DNA of 64,000 bases, from positions 5,580,001 to 5,644,000 of the forward strand of contig NZ_JAPEPZ010000001.1 of assembly GCF_026339875.1 (NCBI RefSeq), given 5' to 3'. Below, in pieces: positions 1 to 8,109 of the stretch. The notes under the pieces are model-generated. The model worked only from the letters and a program-made list of their open reading frames with translations. It had not been told where the DNA came from and did not search any database. This DNA comes from Streptomyces sp. NBC_01571 (GTDB lineage Bacteria; Actinomycetota; Actinomycetes; Streptomycetales; Streptomycetaceae). Within the stretch, counting starts at the first letter, position 1; each line of letters starts with the position of its first letter. Both the position numbers and the translations under genes were made by a program.

Positions 1-604
1 GGAACCTCCGAGAGCCGTACTCGCTGCCGCGGTCCGTGTGGAAAAGAACGCCGCGGACGTCCCCGCCGCGGGTCGCCGCGGCCATGTGCAGAGCGGCGAC
101 GACCAGTTCGGCATCGTGAGGGGCACCCATCGCATAGCCGAGCAGGCGGCGGGAGAACAGATCGATGACCGTGGCCAGGTACAGCTTGCCCGCACCGGTT
201 TCGATCTCCGTCATGTCCCCGCACCAGACCTTGTCGGGTGCCTCGGCGGTGAAGTCGCGGCGCACGAAGTCCGGGGCGGCCGGCCGTTTGCCCGGCCGGG
301 TCAGCCCCCGCCGTCTGCGCACCTTCCGCGCGACCGGGCCCAGCTCGGCCATGATCTTCGCGATGGTGTTCACCGAGACCCGCCAGCCCTGCCTCATCAG
401 CCTGATCCAGATCTTTGGCGAGCCGTAGGTGCCGCCGGACGTGTCTAACTCTCCCTTCACCGCTTCGAGCAGGTGCTGTCTGCGCAGCTCACGCCTGGTG
501 GGCTGACGGGTGCGGTGTTTGTAGAACCACGACTCGCTCACGCCCAGGGCGCGGCAGGAGACGCGGTGCGAAATGCCGTGCTCGGTCCTGAAGTCGCTGA
601 TCAT
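1..604 (-). CDS. IS3-family transposase OrfB, incomplete (C-terminal end outside window)
   Basis: The minus strand reads from an ATG at 604 to the window edge as the DDE integrase-core half of an IS3-type transposase. Visible landmarks are the YGSPKIW and RVSVNTIAKIMAELG segments of the HTH_21 region, then KVWCGDMTEI, LYLATVIDLFSRRLLGYAMG and HTDRGSEYGS, which carry the first two catalytic aspartates. The third acidic residue would lie beyond position 1. No orfA is visible upstream: the sequence turns directly into a repSA-like remnant near 660, so the copy appears 5'-truncated and is probably inactive. The frame contains a TTA codon, rare in Streptomyces. The frame could extend upstream to a GTG near 631. 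Confidence 0.85.
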   Translation of the reverse strand, partial: MISDFRTEHGISHRVSCRALGVSESWFYKHRTRQPTRRELRRQHLLEAVKGELDTSGGTYGSPKIWIRLMRQGWRVSVNTIAKIMAELGPVARKVRRRRGLTRPGKRPAAPDFVRRDFTAEAPDKVWCGDMTEIETGAGKLYLATVIDLFSRRLLGYAMGAPHDAELVVAALHMAAATRGGDVRGVLFHTDRGSEYGSRRF

Positions 605-662
605 CCCGACGACGGACGCCGGGTCCGCCACGGGTACTTCACCCACCTTCGTCTTCGGCCGC

Positions 663-1190
663 CAACTTGACGTGCGCCCGATCCGTTCTGCCGACTTCGA
701 CGACGACCAGGAGCTCACCGAGCGGGCCGTCGCGTCGTACATCGCGAAGTACGCCACCAAGGGCGCCGAGACCACGACTTGCAGCCTCGACCGCCCGCTC
801 AGGTTCCTCGCCGAGCTGGCCCCAGCCAGGCTCACCGAACACGCCCGCTGTCTGATCCGCACCGCGTGGACCCTCGGCGCCCGCAAGGACCTGGAACACC
901 TCCGCTTACGCGCCTGGGCTCACATGCTCGGCTTCCGCGGCCACTTCTCCACCAAGTTCCGCTGCTACTCCACCACCCTCGGAGCGCGAGCCCGAGACGA
1001 CGTACCGCCTAGCCTTCGGACGGATCCCAAGGGGAGTGCCGCATCCGTGGCGGAGGTCACTCTTGCCATGTGTCCGGTCTGGGCAGGTCGGGCTTTCGAT
1101 GAAATGATCAACGGCAAGCCGCGCAAGCAGTTCTTGCGTTCGGTTGCGAGGGAGCTCCGATTGGCTCCGGTCCTGCCCCCACTGAGCTAG
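663..1190 (+). pseudogene. RepSA-type replication initiator, C-terminal remnant
   Basis: From 663 the plus strand encodes QLDVRPI, then AVASYIAKYATKGAE, ARCLIRTAWTLG, and WAHMLGFRGHFSTK followed by RCYSTTLGA. These are hallmarks of the C-terminal part of RepSA, the rolling-circle initiator of actinomycete integrative elements such as pSAM2 (family knowledge). The N-terminal two thirds are missing; the IS3 fragment occupies that side. Past about 1000 the reading no longer resembles RepSA, which suggests further decay or a frameshift, although the frame stays open to 1190. No excisionase or integrase gene is recognisable between here and the tRNA. Confidence 0.7.
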
Positions 1191-1260
1191 CTGAGCGGTT
1201 TGGTCGACCGTAGTGGTGCGGATATGGTGCGCGCACCGCTTACAGGTCTAGACAACAAAG

Positions 1261-1287
1261 AACCCCCAGGTCATCGACCTGGGGGTT
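1261..1287 (-). terminator. Terminator of the tRNA-Gly gene
   Basis: The inverted repeat AACCCCCAGGT...ACCTGGGGGTT (11-bp arms, 5-nt loop) lies just beyond the tRNA 3' end. On the minus strand it is followed by a T-rich run, the form of an intrinsic terminator. Confidence 0.85.
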
Positions 1288-1292
1288 TCACA

Positions 1293-1366
1293 TGGAGCGG
1301 GTGACGAGAATCGAACTCGCACTCTCAGCTTGGGAAGCTGATGTTCTACCACTAAACTACACCCGC
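1293..1366 (-). tRNA. tRNA-Gly (anticodon CCC)
   Basis: Read on the minus strand the gene starts GCGGGTGTAGTTTAGTGG and ends with ACCCGC plus TCCA, so the acceptor stem pairs GCGGGT with ACCCGC and the CCA end is encoded. The anticodon stem TCAGC/GCTGA encloses the loop TTCCCAA, giving anticodon CCC for codon GGG. The T-arm contains GTTCGATTC. A terminator hairpin follows. Its 3' end faces the mobile-element remnant, so it is the probable attachment site. Confidence 0.97.
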
Positions 1367-1630
1367 GTAAGACGCCGGCCGGGCCGGTGTCGAATGCCCG
1401 CTCACTCTACCTCATGCCCGACCCCCGGCGTTGAAGCCGCGGGGCCGGTGCGCGTTTCGGGGAGTGGACACGGCTGCGGGGGAACGGAGTTGGGGCGTAC
1501 GGTGGGGCCGTGAGGGAGGGTCCCGGCGGGGCCGGAGTGCCGCCTGGAAGGCCGTCCCATTCATCCCGTAATGTGGCTTTCGTCGTCGGCCACGCCAGTG
1601 CCTGACGAAGGCTCTTGGGGAAGGGACTCT

Positions 1631-1798
1631 GTGGACTTGATGGAGCGCACCGTCGTCCGATGTGCCGAGGGGCACGTGTTCAGCACCACTACGTTCCCGA
1701 TGCAGAAGGCCGAGCGGCTCGGACCCGGTCGATTGATCCGGTGTCCGCGGTGCGCGCGGCTGCGGAACGTCGTTCCGGTGGCGTTGGAGAACCGGTAG
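1631..1798 (+). CDS. Small conserved Cys-containing protein
   Basis: A 55-residue protein starting at GTG 1631, chosen because GGGAAGGGA lies about 6 nt upstream; an ATG at 1640 is an alternative. It contains a single cysteine in VVRCAEGHVFS and a CPRC pair in LIRCPRCARLR, a C-x9+H...CxxC layout like a minimal zinc ribbon. It precedes dcd in the same direction but is separated by about 80 bp. Similar small proteins occur at this position in streptomycetes as far as I recall. Function unknown. Confidence 0.7.
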   Translation: MDLMERTVVRCAEGHVFSTTTFPMQKAERLGPGRLIRCPRCARLRNVVPVALENR

Positions 1799-1880
1799 CG
1801 GAAGGTGCTGAGTGGTCTCGGCAGGAGGTAGACGTGGGGCTGTCCACAATTGTGGGCAGCCCCACGCGTATCCTCGGGGC

Positions 1881-2456
1881 GTGCTTCTCTCAGACAAGGA
1901 CATCCGGGCCGAGATCGACGCCGGACGGGTGCGGATCGCTCCCTACGACGAATCCATGGTGCAGCCGTCGAGCATCGACGTGCGGCTCGACCGCTATTTC
2001 CGGGTGTTCGAGAATCACCGCTACCCCCACATCGACCCCTCCATCGAGCAGGCGGATCTGACGCGGCTGGTCGAGCCCGAGGGCGACGAGCCGTTCATCC
2101 TGCACCCCGGGGAATTCGTCCTCGCCAGTACGTACGAGGTCATCACGCTGCCCGACGACCTCGCCTCGCGGCTCGAGGGCAAGAGCTCCCTCGGGCGGCT
2201 CGGCCTCGTCACGCACTCCACGGCGGGGTTCATCGATCCCGGTTTCTCCGGGCACGTGACCCTGGAGCTGTCCAACCTGGCGACGCTGCCCATCAAGCTC
2301 TGGCCGGGCATGAAGATCGGGCAGCTGTGCATGTTTCAGCTCAGCTCGCCGGCCGAGTTCCCGTACGGCAGTGACCGGTACGGCTCCCGCTACCAGGGGC
2401 AGCGCGGACCGACCGCCTCCCGGTCCTTCCTCAACTTCCACCGGACCCAGGTGTGA
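1881..2456 (+). CDS. dcd: dCTP deaminase
   Basis: A 191-residue protein from GTG 1881. It converts dCTP to dUTP for thymidylate synthesis. Diagnostic segments are MLLSDKDI at the N-terminus, [13 protein letters not shown] (97-109), [14 protein letters not shown] (111-124) and HVTLELSN, whose glutamate near 129 is the catalytic base of the family. The C-terminal [11 protein letters not shown] loop closes over the nucleotide. The length fits the short actinobacterial form. The Mycobacterium tuberculosis homologue also acts as a dUTPase, so bifunctionality is possible but cannot be seen here. Ten bases separate it from the next gene, so they are probably co-transcribed. Confidence 0.95.
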   Translation: MLLSDKDIRAEIDAGRVRIAPYDESMVQPSSIDVRLDRYFRVFENHRYPHIDPSIEQADLTRLVEPEGDEPFILHPGEFVLASTYEVITLPDDLASRLEGKSSLGRLGLVTHSTAGFIDPGFSGHVTLELSNLATLPIKLWPGMKIGQLCMFQLSSPAEFPYGSDRYGSRYQGQRGPTASRSFLNFHRTQV

Positions 2457-2466
2457 GGGCGTGACC

Positions 2467-2976
2467 ATGACCGAAGCGCGCGAGAACCTCACCTACGAGC
2501 GGTTCGGGACCGCCGTCCGTGAACTCGCCCAGACCATCGCCGACGACGGATACGAGCCGGACATAGTGCTCTCCATCGCGCGCGGGGGTGTCTTCGTCGC
2601 GGGCGGCCTCGCCTACGCCCTGGAGTGCAAGAACATCCACCTGGTGAACGTCGAGTTCTACACGGGCGTCGGAACCACCCTCGAGATGCCCGTCATGCTC
2701 GCCCCCGTCCCCAACGTGATCGACTTCTCCGACAAGAAGGTCCTGATCACGGACGACGTCGCCGACACCGGCAAGACGCTCAAGCTCGTGCACGACTTCT
2801 GCGTCGACACCGTCGCCGAGGTCCGCAGCGCCGTGATCTACGAGAAGCCCCACTCGCTGGTGAAGTGCGAGTACGTGTGGAAGCGTACCGATGAGTGGAT
2901 CAACTTCCCGTGGAGTGTTCTGCCTCCCGTTCGTAAGGCGGGGGAGCCGATCACGCCGTCGAAGGACGCGCTCTGA
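2467..2976 (+). CDS. Phosphoribosyltransferase family protein
   Basis: A 169-residue protein starting at ATG 2467, just after dcd; GTG 2461 is an alternative. The PRPP-binding signature VLITDDVADTGKTL lies at 92-105 and SIARGGVFVAGGLAYAL at 36-52. This is a type I PRTase fold resembling xanthine-guanine (Gpt-like) enzymes. The acceptor base cannot be assigned from sequence. Proximity to dcd suggests nucleotide salvage in one operon. Confidence 0.88.
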   Translation: MTEARENLTYERFGTAVRELAQTIADDGYEPDIVLSIARGGVFVAGGLAYALECKNIHLVNVEFYTGVGTTLEMPVMLAPVPNVIDFSDKKVLITDDVADTGKTLKLVHDFCVDTVAEVRSAVIYEKPHSLVKCEYVWKRTDEWINFPWSVLPPVRKAGEPITPSKDAL

Positions 2977-3011
2977 GCTGTCCGCCGAGCCATTGTCGAG
3001 CGGCGCGTCGG

Positions 3012-3344
3012 TCAGCCAGGACTCGTGGCGGCGCTCGGACGTATGTCGTCCAGACTCTCGACGAGCATCACGGACGGCGGGTGCGAAGGCGCGGGCACCT
3101 GAATGAGAATGGGGATGTAGACCACGTCCCCGTGCCGGAACTCGGCCTTCCATGAATTCCGGTAGCACACGACATCATTCGGGCTGCCGTGCGTCGCATA
3201 ACACTGAAGTGCCGACTTCGTGGATGCGGCCCGCGAATTCTGAGAAAGGGCGCCCGCTTCACCCACCGAGGCTCCCCATGCGCCCCACGCCATACAGCAG
3301 CAGGCCACGGCCAGACCGACACTCCGCAAGGCTGCTTTCTTCAT
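3012..3344 (-). CDS. Small secreted protein, unknown function
   Basis: A 110-residue protein on the minus strand. The start at ATG 3344 is preferred because AGGGTGATG lies at good spacing; an in-frame ATG at 3350 sits too close to it. The N-terminus MKKAALRSVGLAVACCCMAW is a signal peptide with cleavage plausible after GASVGEAGA. The mature part has two cysteines (ALQCYATHG and DVVCYRNS) that could form a disulfide, plus a WKAEFRHGDVVYIPI segment. It converges on the phosphoribosyltransferase gene. No family recognised. Confidence 0.65.
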   Translation of the reverse strand: MKKAALRSVGLAVACCCMAWGAWGASVGEAGALSQNSRAASTKSALQCYATHGSPNDVVCYRNSWKAEFRHGDVVYIPILIQVPAPSHPPSVMLVESLDDIRPSAATSPG

Positions 3345-3483
3345 TCTCATCACCCTGAAAGCTGAAGCAAGCTGCGAGTGCGCTGATTTGTTCCCATTGT
3401 CGCACGCCGGGGGGATGCGTGTCGGATGATCTCCGCCTTCCCGGAACGTCATACAGCGGGACGAAAATCAGGTCGAGGCCGCT

Positions 3484-6075
3484 CTATCGGCGGTCGGAAT
3501 CGTGGAGTTTGCGAGCGGCCTCGTGGCGGGTGTGGACGCCGAGTTTGTTCAGCACCGCGCCGACATGATGCCCGGCGGTCTTGGGGGTGATGTAGAGGCG
3601 GGCCGCGATCTCGGCATCCGACAGGTCCTCGTTCAGCAGCTTCAGGACGTCCAGCTCCCGGTTGGTCAGCCCGTACGGATTGGCCCGGGTGGCCGCCCGC
3701 GGGCCCCGTCGGATCGGGCGGACGCCACGGGTACGCATCACAGCGCGGGTGCGCGCCACGGCCGGCCGGGCGTCGAGGGCCTCGAAGGCGGCCAGGGCCT
3801 GGTGGAGCGCGGGACCGTCGCCGGAAAGCCGGGCCAGCGCGGCGTCGTACGGGCAGCCGAGCGCGTCCCATCGTGCCGCGGCCCCGGCCCAGTCGCCGGC
3901 CAGCTCCAGCGCGTGGGGTTCGGCCGCCGGCACCTGCGGGGGCGTCCCTCCGGCACGGCGGATCCAGCAGGCCAGCGGCCCCGACAGCCAGGGATGGGCA
4001 CGGCCTGCCAACGCGTCCAGACCGCGCACCGCCTCCGCCCGCACCCGCTCGGGGTCGTCGGCCAGCCAGGCCGCCTCGACCCGGGCTTCCCACCCCAGCC
4101 CCGTGGCCATCAGGCAGTCCGTGTCGACCAGGCTCGCGGCCTGCTCGAGCAGTGGCCACACCTGGGCTCTGCCCTGGCGGGCCCGCACCAGGCCCAGGAC
4201 GGTCAGGGCCAGGGCCCGGGCGACCGGTGGTGCGTCCGGATGGGACAGGACCTCCTGCGCGGCATCGGCCGCCTGGGTCCACGCGCCCCGGTTCAGCAGC
4301 CCCCAGCTGCCGCAGGCCCTCGTACACAGCAGGTGGAACAGCAGGTCGTGATCGAGGCAGTGGGCTTCCGCCCGGCGCACGGCCGCGGTGGTCCGGTCGA
4401 CGTCACGCTGCAGCGCGGCGAACCAGCACAGGACGAGCGCACAGGTGCCCGCGTCCACCGGCAGATCCTGGGCCATCGCGCTGGACACCGCCTGTTCGCA
4501 GTCCTCCCAGCCGCACCCTTCGCTCAGCATCCGTGCCGCCGCGGCATGGAAACGCGCCTGGACGACCACGCCCGCGTCGCCGAAGCCCTCACCGAGAGCG
4601 ATCGCCTTCTCGGCGTGGGCGGCGGTCAGGGCCACCGCCTCGTGCTCGTAGCAGGCCAGTCGGCAGAGGTTCAGATACGCCCGGGGCAGCTCCCGGTTCG
4701 GTCCCAGCCCTTCGAGCACCCGCACCGCGTCCAGGGCGGTCTGTCTCGACTCGGCGGTGCGTCCGGACGGCCACAGCGAGTACGACAGCCGGCGCAGGTT
4801 CTCCCCCTCACGCAGCGGGTCGCCCGCCGCACCGCGCAGCCGCACCGCCGCACGGAGAGACTCGACCCCCTCGTCCAGTCGGCTCGACAGGAGACAGGCT
4901 CGCGCATGTCCTTCCAGCAGGGAGGTCTGCCGGTCGAGCGGCAGGCGGTCGGCGTACCGCAGGGCGCGGGCGTACTGGGCGGCTGCCTCCCGGTGCGCGC
5001 CCGTCGTGGCAGCACGGGCGGCCGCCGCGGGCGCGTACTCCAGGACGGCGGCCGGATCCCCGGCGGCCTCGGAGTGATCGGCCAGCAGCGCCAGATCGTC
5101 CGCGGTGACCGGGCCGGACCGCATCACCTCCAGCACCTGCCGGTGTACGCGCAGACAGCAGGCGGCGGGGACGGCCTCCAGCACCGCCAGCCGGGTCAGC
5201 TCGTGGCGGAACTCGGTCTCCTGTCCGTCGGTGCGCACGATTCCGCATGCCACGGCCTCCTCGAGGGCTTCCTCCGGGGCCGGCAGGACACCGGCGAGCA
5301 ACTGCGGCGAGACCCGGTGCCCCAGCACGGCCAGCACGTCGACGACCGTGCGTGCCGCGGCCGAGAGGCCGGCCAGACGGCCGGCCACGGCCTCGCGCAC
5401 CGTGGCCGGGATGGTCTCGGTGGGGGCGGCCAGGATCTCGGTGACGATGAAGGGGTTGCCGGCGGAGACGTGGTACAGCTGCTCGACGTCGATGGAGTGT
5501 CCGGTGGCCAGCCGGGCCACGGCCGGGCGGCTCAAGGGGGCCAGGTCGTGGCGGTACACCCACTGATAGCCCGCCAGAGTGCCGAGGAGAGCGGTCAGAG
5601 GGTGGGTGCGGCCGACCTCGTCGTCCCGGTAGGTGGCCACCACCAGGGCGGGAACGCTCGGCAGACGCCGCGCCAGGTGACGCAGCAGATCCATGGTGGC
5701 CTCGTCGGCCCAGTGGACGTCTTCCACGACCAGGAGGCTGGGACCGGCGCTCAGGTCGGCCAGCAGACAGTCGAAGACCTCGTCGGAACGGCAGGTGCCG
5801 GCCAGCGCCCCGGTCAGGCCGGTGCGCACCGTCGGACCCAGGCGCGGAGCCAGGTCCATCAGAGGGCCCAGGGGGCGGGGTGTGGCCAGCGGGTCACAAG
5901 CGCCGACCAGCACCCTGATGCGGGGATCGGCCAGCTGGGCCAGCTGGCGGACGACGGTGGTCTTGCCGATGCCGGCCTCGCCTCGCACAAGTGCGAGGCG
6001 TCCAGGTCCGCTCACGGCCGCCTGCAGGTGACCGGCGAGGTCCTGGAGTACGGCCTCTCGCTCTAGTACGTCCAT
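3484..6075 (-). CDS. Large ATP-binding LuxR-family regulator (LAL/MalT-like)
   Basis: An 863-residue regulator from ATG 6075; GTG 6078 with GGAGGG upstream is equally possible. The N-terminal AAA-type ATPase has Walker A GEAGIGKTT (32-40) and Walker B LLVVEDVHWADEATMDLL. A long TPR-like helical middle follows. The last about 65 residues are a LuxR HTH: LTNRELDVLKLLNEDLSDAEIAARL, then ITPKTAGHHVGAVLNKLGVHTRHEA. LAL proteins are typically pathway-specific activators that respond to an effector or nucleotide. The gene is divergent from the polyasparagine protein gene, 470 bp away, which it may regulate (inference). Confidence 0.9.
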   Translation of the reverse strand: MDVLEREAVLQDLAGHLQAAVSGPGRLALVRGEAGIGKTTVVRQLAQLADPRIRVLVGACDPLATPRPLGPLMDLAPRLGPTVRTGLTGALAGTCRSDEVFDCLLADLSAGPSLLVVEDVHWADEATMDLLRHLARRLPSVPALVVATYRDDEVGRTHPLTALLGTLAGYQWVYRHDLAPLSRPAVARLATGHSIDVEQLYHVSAGNPFIVTEILAAPTETIPATVREAVAGRLAGLSAAARTVVDVLAVLGHRVSPQLLAGVLPAPEEALEEAVACGIVRTDGQETEFRHELTRLAVLEAVPAACCLRVHRQVLEVMRSGPVTADDLALLADHSEAAGDPAAVLEYAPAAAARAATTGAHREAAAQYARALRYADRLPLDRQTSLLEGHARACLLSSRLDEGVESLRAAVRLRGAAGDPLREGENLRRLSYSLWPSGRTAESRQTALDAVRVLEGLGPNRELPRAYLNLCRLACYEHEAVALTAAHAEKAIALGEGFGDAGVVVQARFHAAAARMLSEGCGWEDCEQAVSSAMAQDLPVDAGTCALVLCWFAALQRDVDRTTAAVRRAEAHCLDHDLLFHLLCTRACGSWGLLNRGAWTQAADAAQEVLSHPDAPPVARALALTVLGLVRARQGRAQVWPLLEQAASLVDTDCLMATGLGWEARVEAAWLADDPERVRAEAVRGLDALAGRAHPWLSGPLACWIRRAGGTPPQVPAAEPHALELAGDWAGAAARWDALGCPYDAALARLSGDGPALHQALAAFEALDARPAVARTRAVMRTRGVRPIRRGPRAATRANPYGLTNRELDVLKLLNEDLSDAEIAARLYITPKTAGHHVGAVLNKLGVHTRHEAARKLHDSDRR

Positions 6076-6168
6076 CACCAGCCATTTTCCCTCCGTGGGT
6101 GGAGCCGCGCAAAAGATCCAGATCGACCGGGACAGGTCGGCGGGTGGGGTGGTGTCGCGGAAAGGCGG

Positions 6169-6212
6169 AGGGGATGTGGGGTGTGCCGGGAGGGGATGTG
6201 GGGTGTGCCGAG
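6169..6212. repeat. 22-bp tandem duplication
   Basis: AGGGGATGTGGGGTGTGCCG is repeated with a 22-bp period (6169-6190 and 6191-6212, one difference at the end). It lies in the 470-bp space between the LuxR regulator and the polyasparagine gene. The rest of that space holds a palindrome at 6484-6497 and no convincing gene. Confidence 0.8.
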
Positions 6213-6483
6213 GTGGAAGTTGGGGTGTTCGCCCGATGTGCCCCCGGCCGGGGCAGAGCATGCTGGCCAAGGAGTTCCAGAAACCGGGTCTACCGGTTCG
6301 CGGCTCAAACCGACCCGCGCCGAGAATGTCGCGTGACCGCGCCTCCGAAATGTCTCTGGCAATGAATCCGGCCAATACACGAAAGGCGAAAGTCTTCCGT
6401 CGTACGTCGAGTCATGAGATTCCGAAGGGCGGAGCAGGCGTGCCAGGACCGGCCCACTGAGCTGGCGGCACTTTTTACGGAGA

Positions 6484-6497
6484 ATTACGTCCGTAAT
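6484..6497. promoter_or_regulatory. Palindrome upstream of the polyasparagine gene
   Basis: The perfect inverted repeat ATTACG-TC-CGTAAT sits 51 bp upstream of the start at 6549 in an unusually A/T-rich patch (TTTTTACGGAG just before it). Size and position fit an operator for a dimeric regulator, but no binding protein is known. The divergent LuxR protein is one candidate. Confidence 0.4.
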
Positions 6498-6548
6498 CCA
6501 ATTGGGCCGCGAATCGAAGGAACCCACACTCATCGGAAAGGGATCATC

Positions 6549-7355
6549 ATGCTCAACAAGATCGCAAAGCGCGCTGCAATGCTGACCGCATCGGTTGCTC
6601 TGGCTGCGGGAGGCGCAATGGTGCCTTCTGTCGCATTCGCTGCTCCGGCGCCCACAGGAACTCACGCGACGGCGCCGAGCGACAACAACAACAACAATAA
6701 CAACAACAACAACCGGGGCCGGGCGAACAACAACAACAATAACAACAACAACAACGGAGGCCGAGGCGGGAACAACAACAATAACAACAACAACGGAGGC
6801 CGCGGGGCCAATAACAATAACAACAACAACAACGGCGGAGGCGCGAACAACAACAATAACAACAACAACAACGGAGGCCGCGGAGCCAACAACAATAACA
6901 ACAACAACAACGGCGGAGGCGCGAACAACAACAATAACAACAACAACAACGGAGGCCGCGGAGCCAACAACAACAATAACAACAACAACAACGGCGGAGG
7001 CGCGAACAACAACAATAACAACAACAACAACGGAGGCCGCGGAGCCAACAACAACAATAACAACAACAACGGCGGAGGCGCGAACAACAACAATAACAAC
7101 AACAACAACGGAGGCCGCGGAGCCAACAACAACAATAACAACAACAACAACGGCGGAGGCGCGAACAACAACAATAACAACAACAACGGAGGCCGCGGAG
7201 CCAACAACAATAACAACAACAACAACAACGGCGGGGGCGCGAACAACAACAATAACAACAACAACAACAACGGCGGGGGCGCGAACAACAACAATAACAA
7301 CAACAACAACAACGGCGGGGGCGCGAACAACAACAATAACAACAACAACGGCTGA
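6549..7355 (+). CDS. Secreted polyasparagine repeat protein
   Basis: A 268-residue protein from ATG 6549, with GGAAAGGG 6 nt upstream. Residues 1-31 are a clear signal peptide (KIAKRAAMLTASVALAAG...VAFA). After a short linker, the whole mature protein is about 17 blocks of 8-10 asparagines separated by short Gly/Arg/Ala spacers, mainly alternating GGRGA and GGGA. There is no other domain, cysteine or membrane anchor. The asparagines are nearly all AAC, with about one AAT per block, making the DNA a tandem array. Such low-complexity Asn-rich sequence resembles prion-like or hydrogel-forming regions. No family assigned; secretion is inferred from the signal peptide. A strong hairpin terminator follows. 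Confidence 0.75.
   Translation: MLNKIAKRAAMLTASVALAAGGAMVPSVAFAAPAPTGTHATAPSDNNNNNNNNNNRGRANNNNNNNNNNGGRGGNNNNNNNNGGRGANNNNNNNNGGGANNNNNNNNNGGRGANNNNNNNNGGGANNNNNNNNNGGRGANNNNNNNNNGGGANNNNNNNNNGGRGANNNNNNNNGGGANNNNNNNNNGGRGANNNNNNNNNGGGANNNNNNNNGGRGANNNNNNNNNGGGANNNNNNNNNNGGGANNNNNNNNNNGGGANNNNNNNNG
6684..7350 (+). repeat. AAC-rich coding tandem repeat array
   Basis: The array has units of about 36-45 bp, each a run of AAC codons with one AAT near the fourth position, closed by GGAGGCCGCGGAGCC or GGCGGAGGCGCG. Near-identity between units at synonymous positions shows recent expansion or homogenisation. The block is much less GC-rich than its surroundings. Confidence 0.9.
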
Positions 7356-7365
7356 ATTTCAAAGG

Positions 7366-7401
7366 CCGGAGGTCGGGTGGATTAGGTCGCCCGACCTCCG
7401 G
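7366..7401. terminator. Terminator after the polyasparagine gene
   Basis: CCGGAGGTCGGG and CCCGACCTCCGG form a perfect 12-bp stem with a 12-nt loop, beginning 10 nt after the stop codon. Confidence 0.85.
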
Positions 7402-7457
7402 ACTTTCACGTGCGCGCCATGCCGTGGGCGCGAGGCGCTGCCGGGAGGGCGTCGCAG

Positions 7458-7476
7458 GCGCCCGGATTCCGGGCGC
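7458..7476. terminator. Short GC hairpin, possible terminator of the convergent remnant
   Basis: GCGCCCGG-ATT-CCGGGCGC forms a perfect 8-bp stem between the two convergent Asn-rich reading frames. It lies about 45 bp past the end of the minus-strand remnant. Confidence 0.45.
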
Positions 7477-7521
7477 TCAAGCTTACGGTGCGCCCGATCC
7501 GGCGGCGACGCCCCCGTCACC

Positions 7522-7939
7522 TCAGCTCTGGTTACAGTTGATGTTCTGAGTGCCGGCGGTGTTGCCCCGGCCGACCTGACCGCCGGATAAAAGGCCTGAA
7601 GGTTGAAGAGTCGTGTGATGCCCAGAAACGAGAGGAGACCCTCGGCGTTCGAGGTCCGGGCGCCACCATTGTTGTTGTTATTGTTGTTGTTCGGGCCGCC
7701 GCAGTTGTTGTTATAGTTGTGGCTTTTTTTCGTACCCCCACCATTGTTCGTGGTGTCCGGAGTTCCGATGAGGGTGGCGCCCTGTCGACCGACCTCATCG
7801 GGTAAGGGATGTGGAGAAGTGACGCGTTACCGAGAACCGGGAGGGCCCCCGTGGCCTGGGCGCCGCAGACGCTGAGGAGAACCGTCGTCGCCGCAGCGCT
7901 GATCGTGACAATCCGAGCTTCACTCGACCAACCGTTCAT
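7522..7939 (-). pseudogene. Frameshifted second Asn-rich secreted-protein gene
   Basis: On the minus strand an ATG at 7939 opens a signal-peptide-like frame (IVTISAAATTVLLSVCGAQATGA). A second frame then reads NNGGGTKKSHNYNNNCGGP, followed by eight asparagines, GGARTSNAEG and LLSFLG. A third frame closes it with GGQVGRGNTAGTQNINCNQS and a TGA at 7522. The three pieces look like one secreted Asn/Gly-rich protein broken by at least two frameshifts; a run of seven A lies near the first. It is related in style, not demonstrably in descent, to the adjacent polyasparagine gene. Sequencing error is an alternative to true decay. Confidence 0.45.
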
Positions 7940-8109
7940 CGTCCCCGCTGCCGAATCCTGAGTCTCGACGGACAGGAGGGCGACGGCAGGCGTTGAACGA
8001 TTACCGGGCACGCTTGGGGAGCCGCCCTTTCCTCCGACAGCCCCGGAGCCGCACGGGGCCTGCCGGGCCGCGACGACGTCCGTCACGATGTCGACGCCTC
8101 GAAGGAAGT

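Larger units (their letters stand above)
1..1292. mobile_element. Decayed integrative element next to tRNA-Gly
   Basis: This combines three observations: an IS3 transposase fragment, a truncated repSA remnant, and their position against the 3' end of a tRNA gene, the usual integration target of actinomycete integrative and conjugative elements. The left boundary lies outside the window. I could not identify integrase, excisionase or transfer genes, nor a duplicated tRNA 3' end, inside the window. The interpretation is therefore inference from gene content and position. Confidence 0.5.

Noticed and set aside
3502..6066. Long open plus-strand frame of 854 codons opposite the LuxR regulator
   Set aside because: Low-complexity Gly/Arg/Gln composition typical of antisense frames in GC-rich DNA. 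The minus strand has clear ATPase and HTH motifs.
6662..7348. Poly-leucine minus-strand frame
   Set aside because: It is the reverse complement of the AAC repeat array. It has no ribosome site, and any repeat of this kind yields it automatically.
6684..7350. CRISPR-like array
   Set aside because: Repeats are in-frame coding Asn/Gly units with no unique spacers. No cas genes are present, and no true CRISPR array was seen anywhere in the window.
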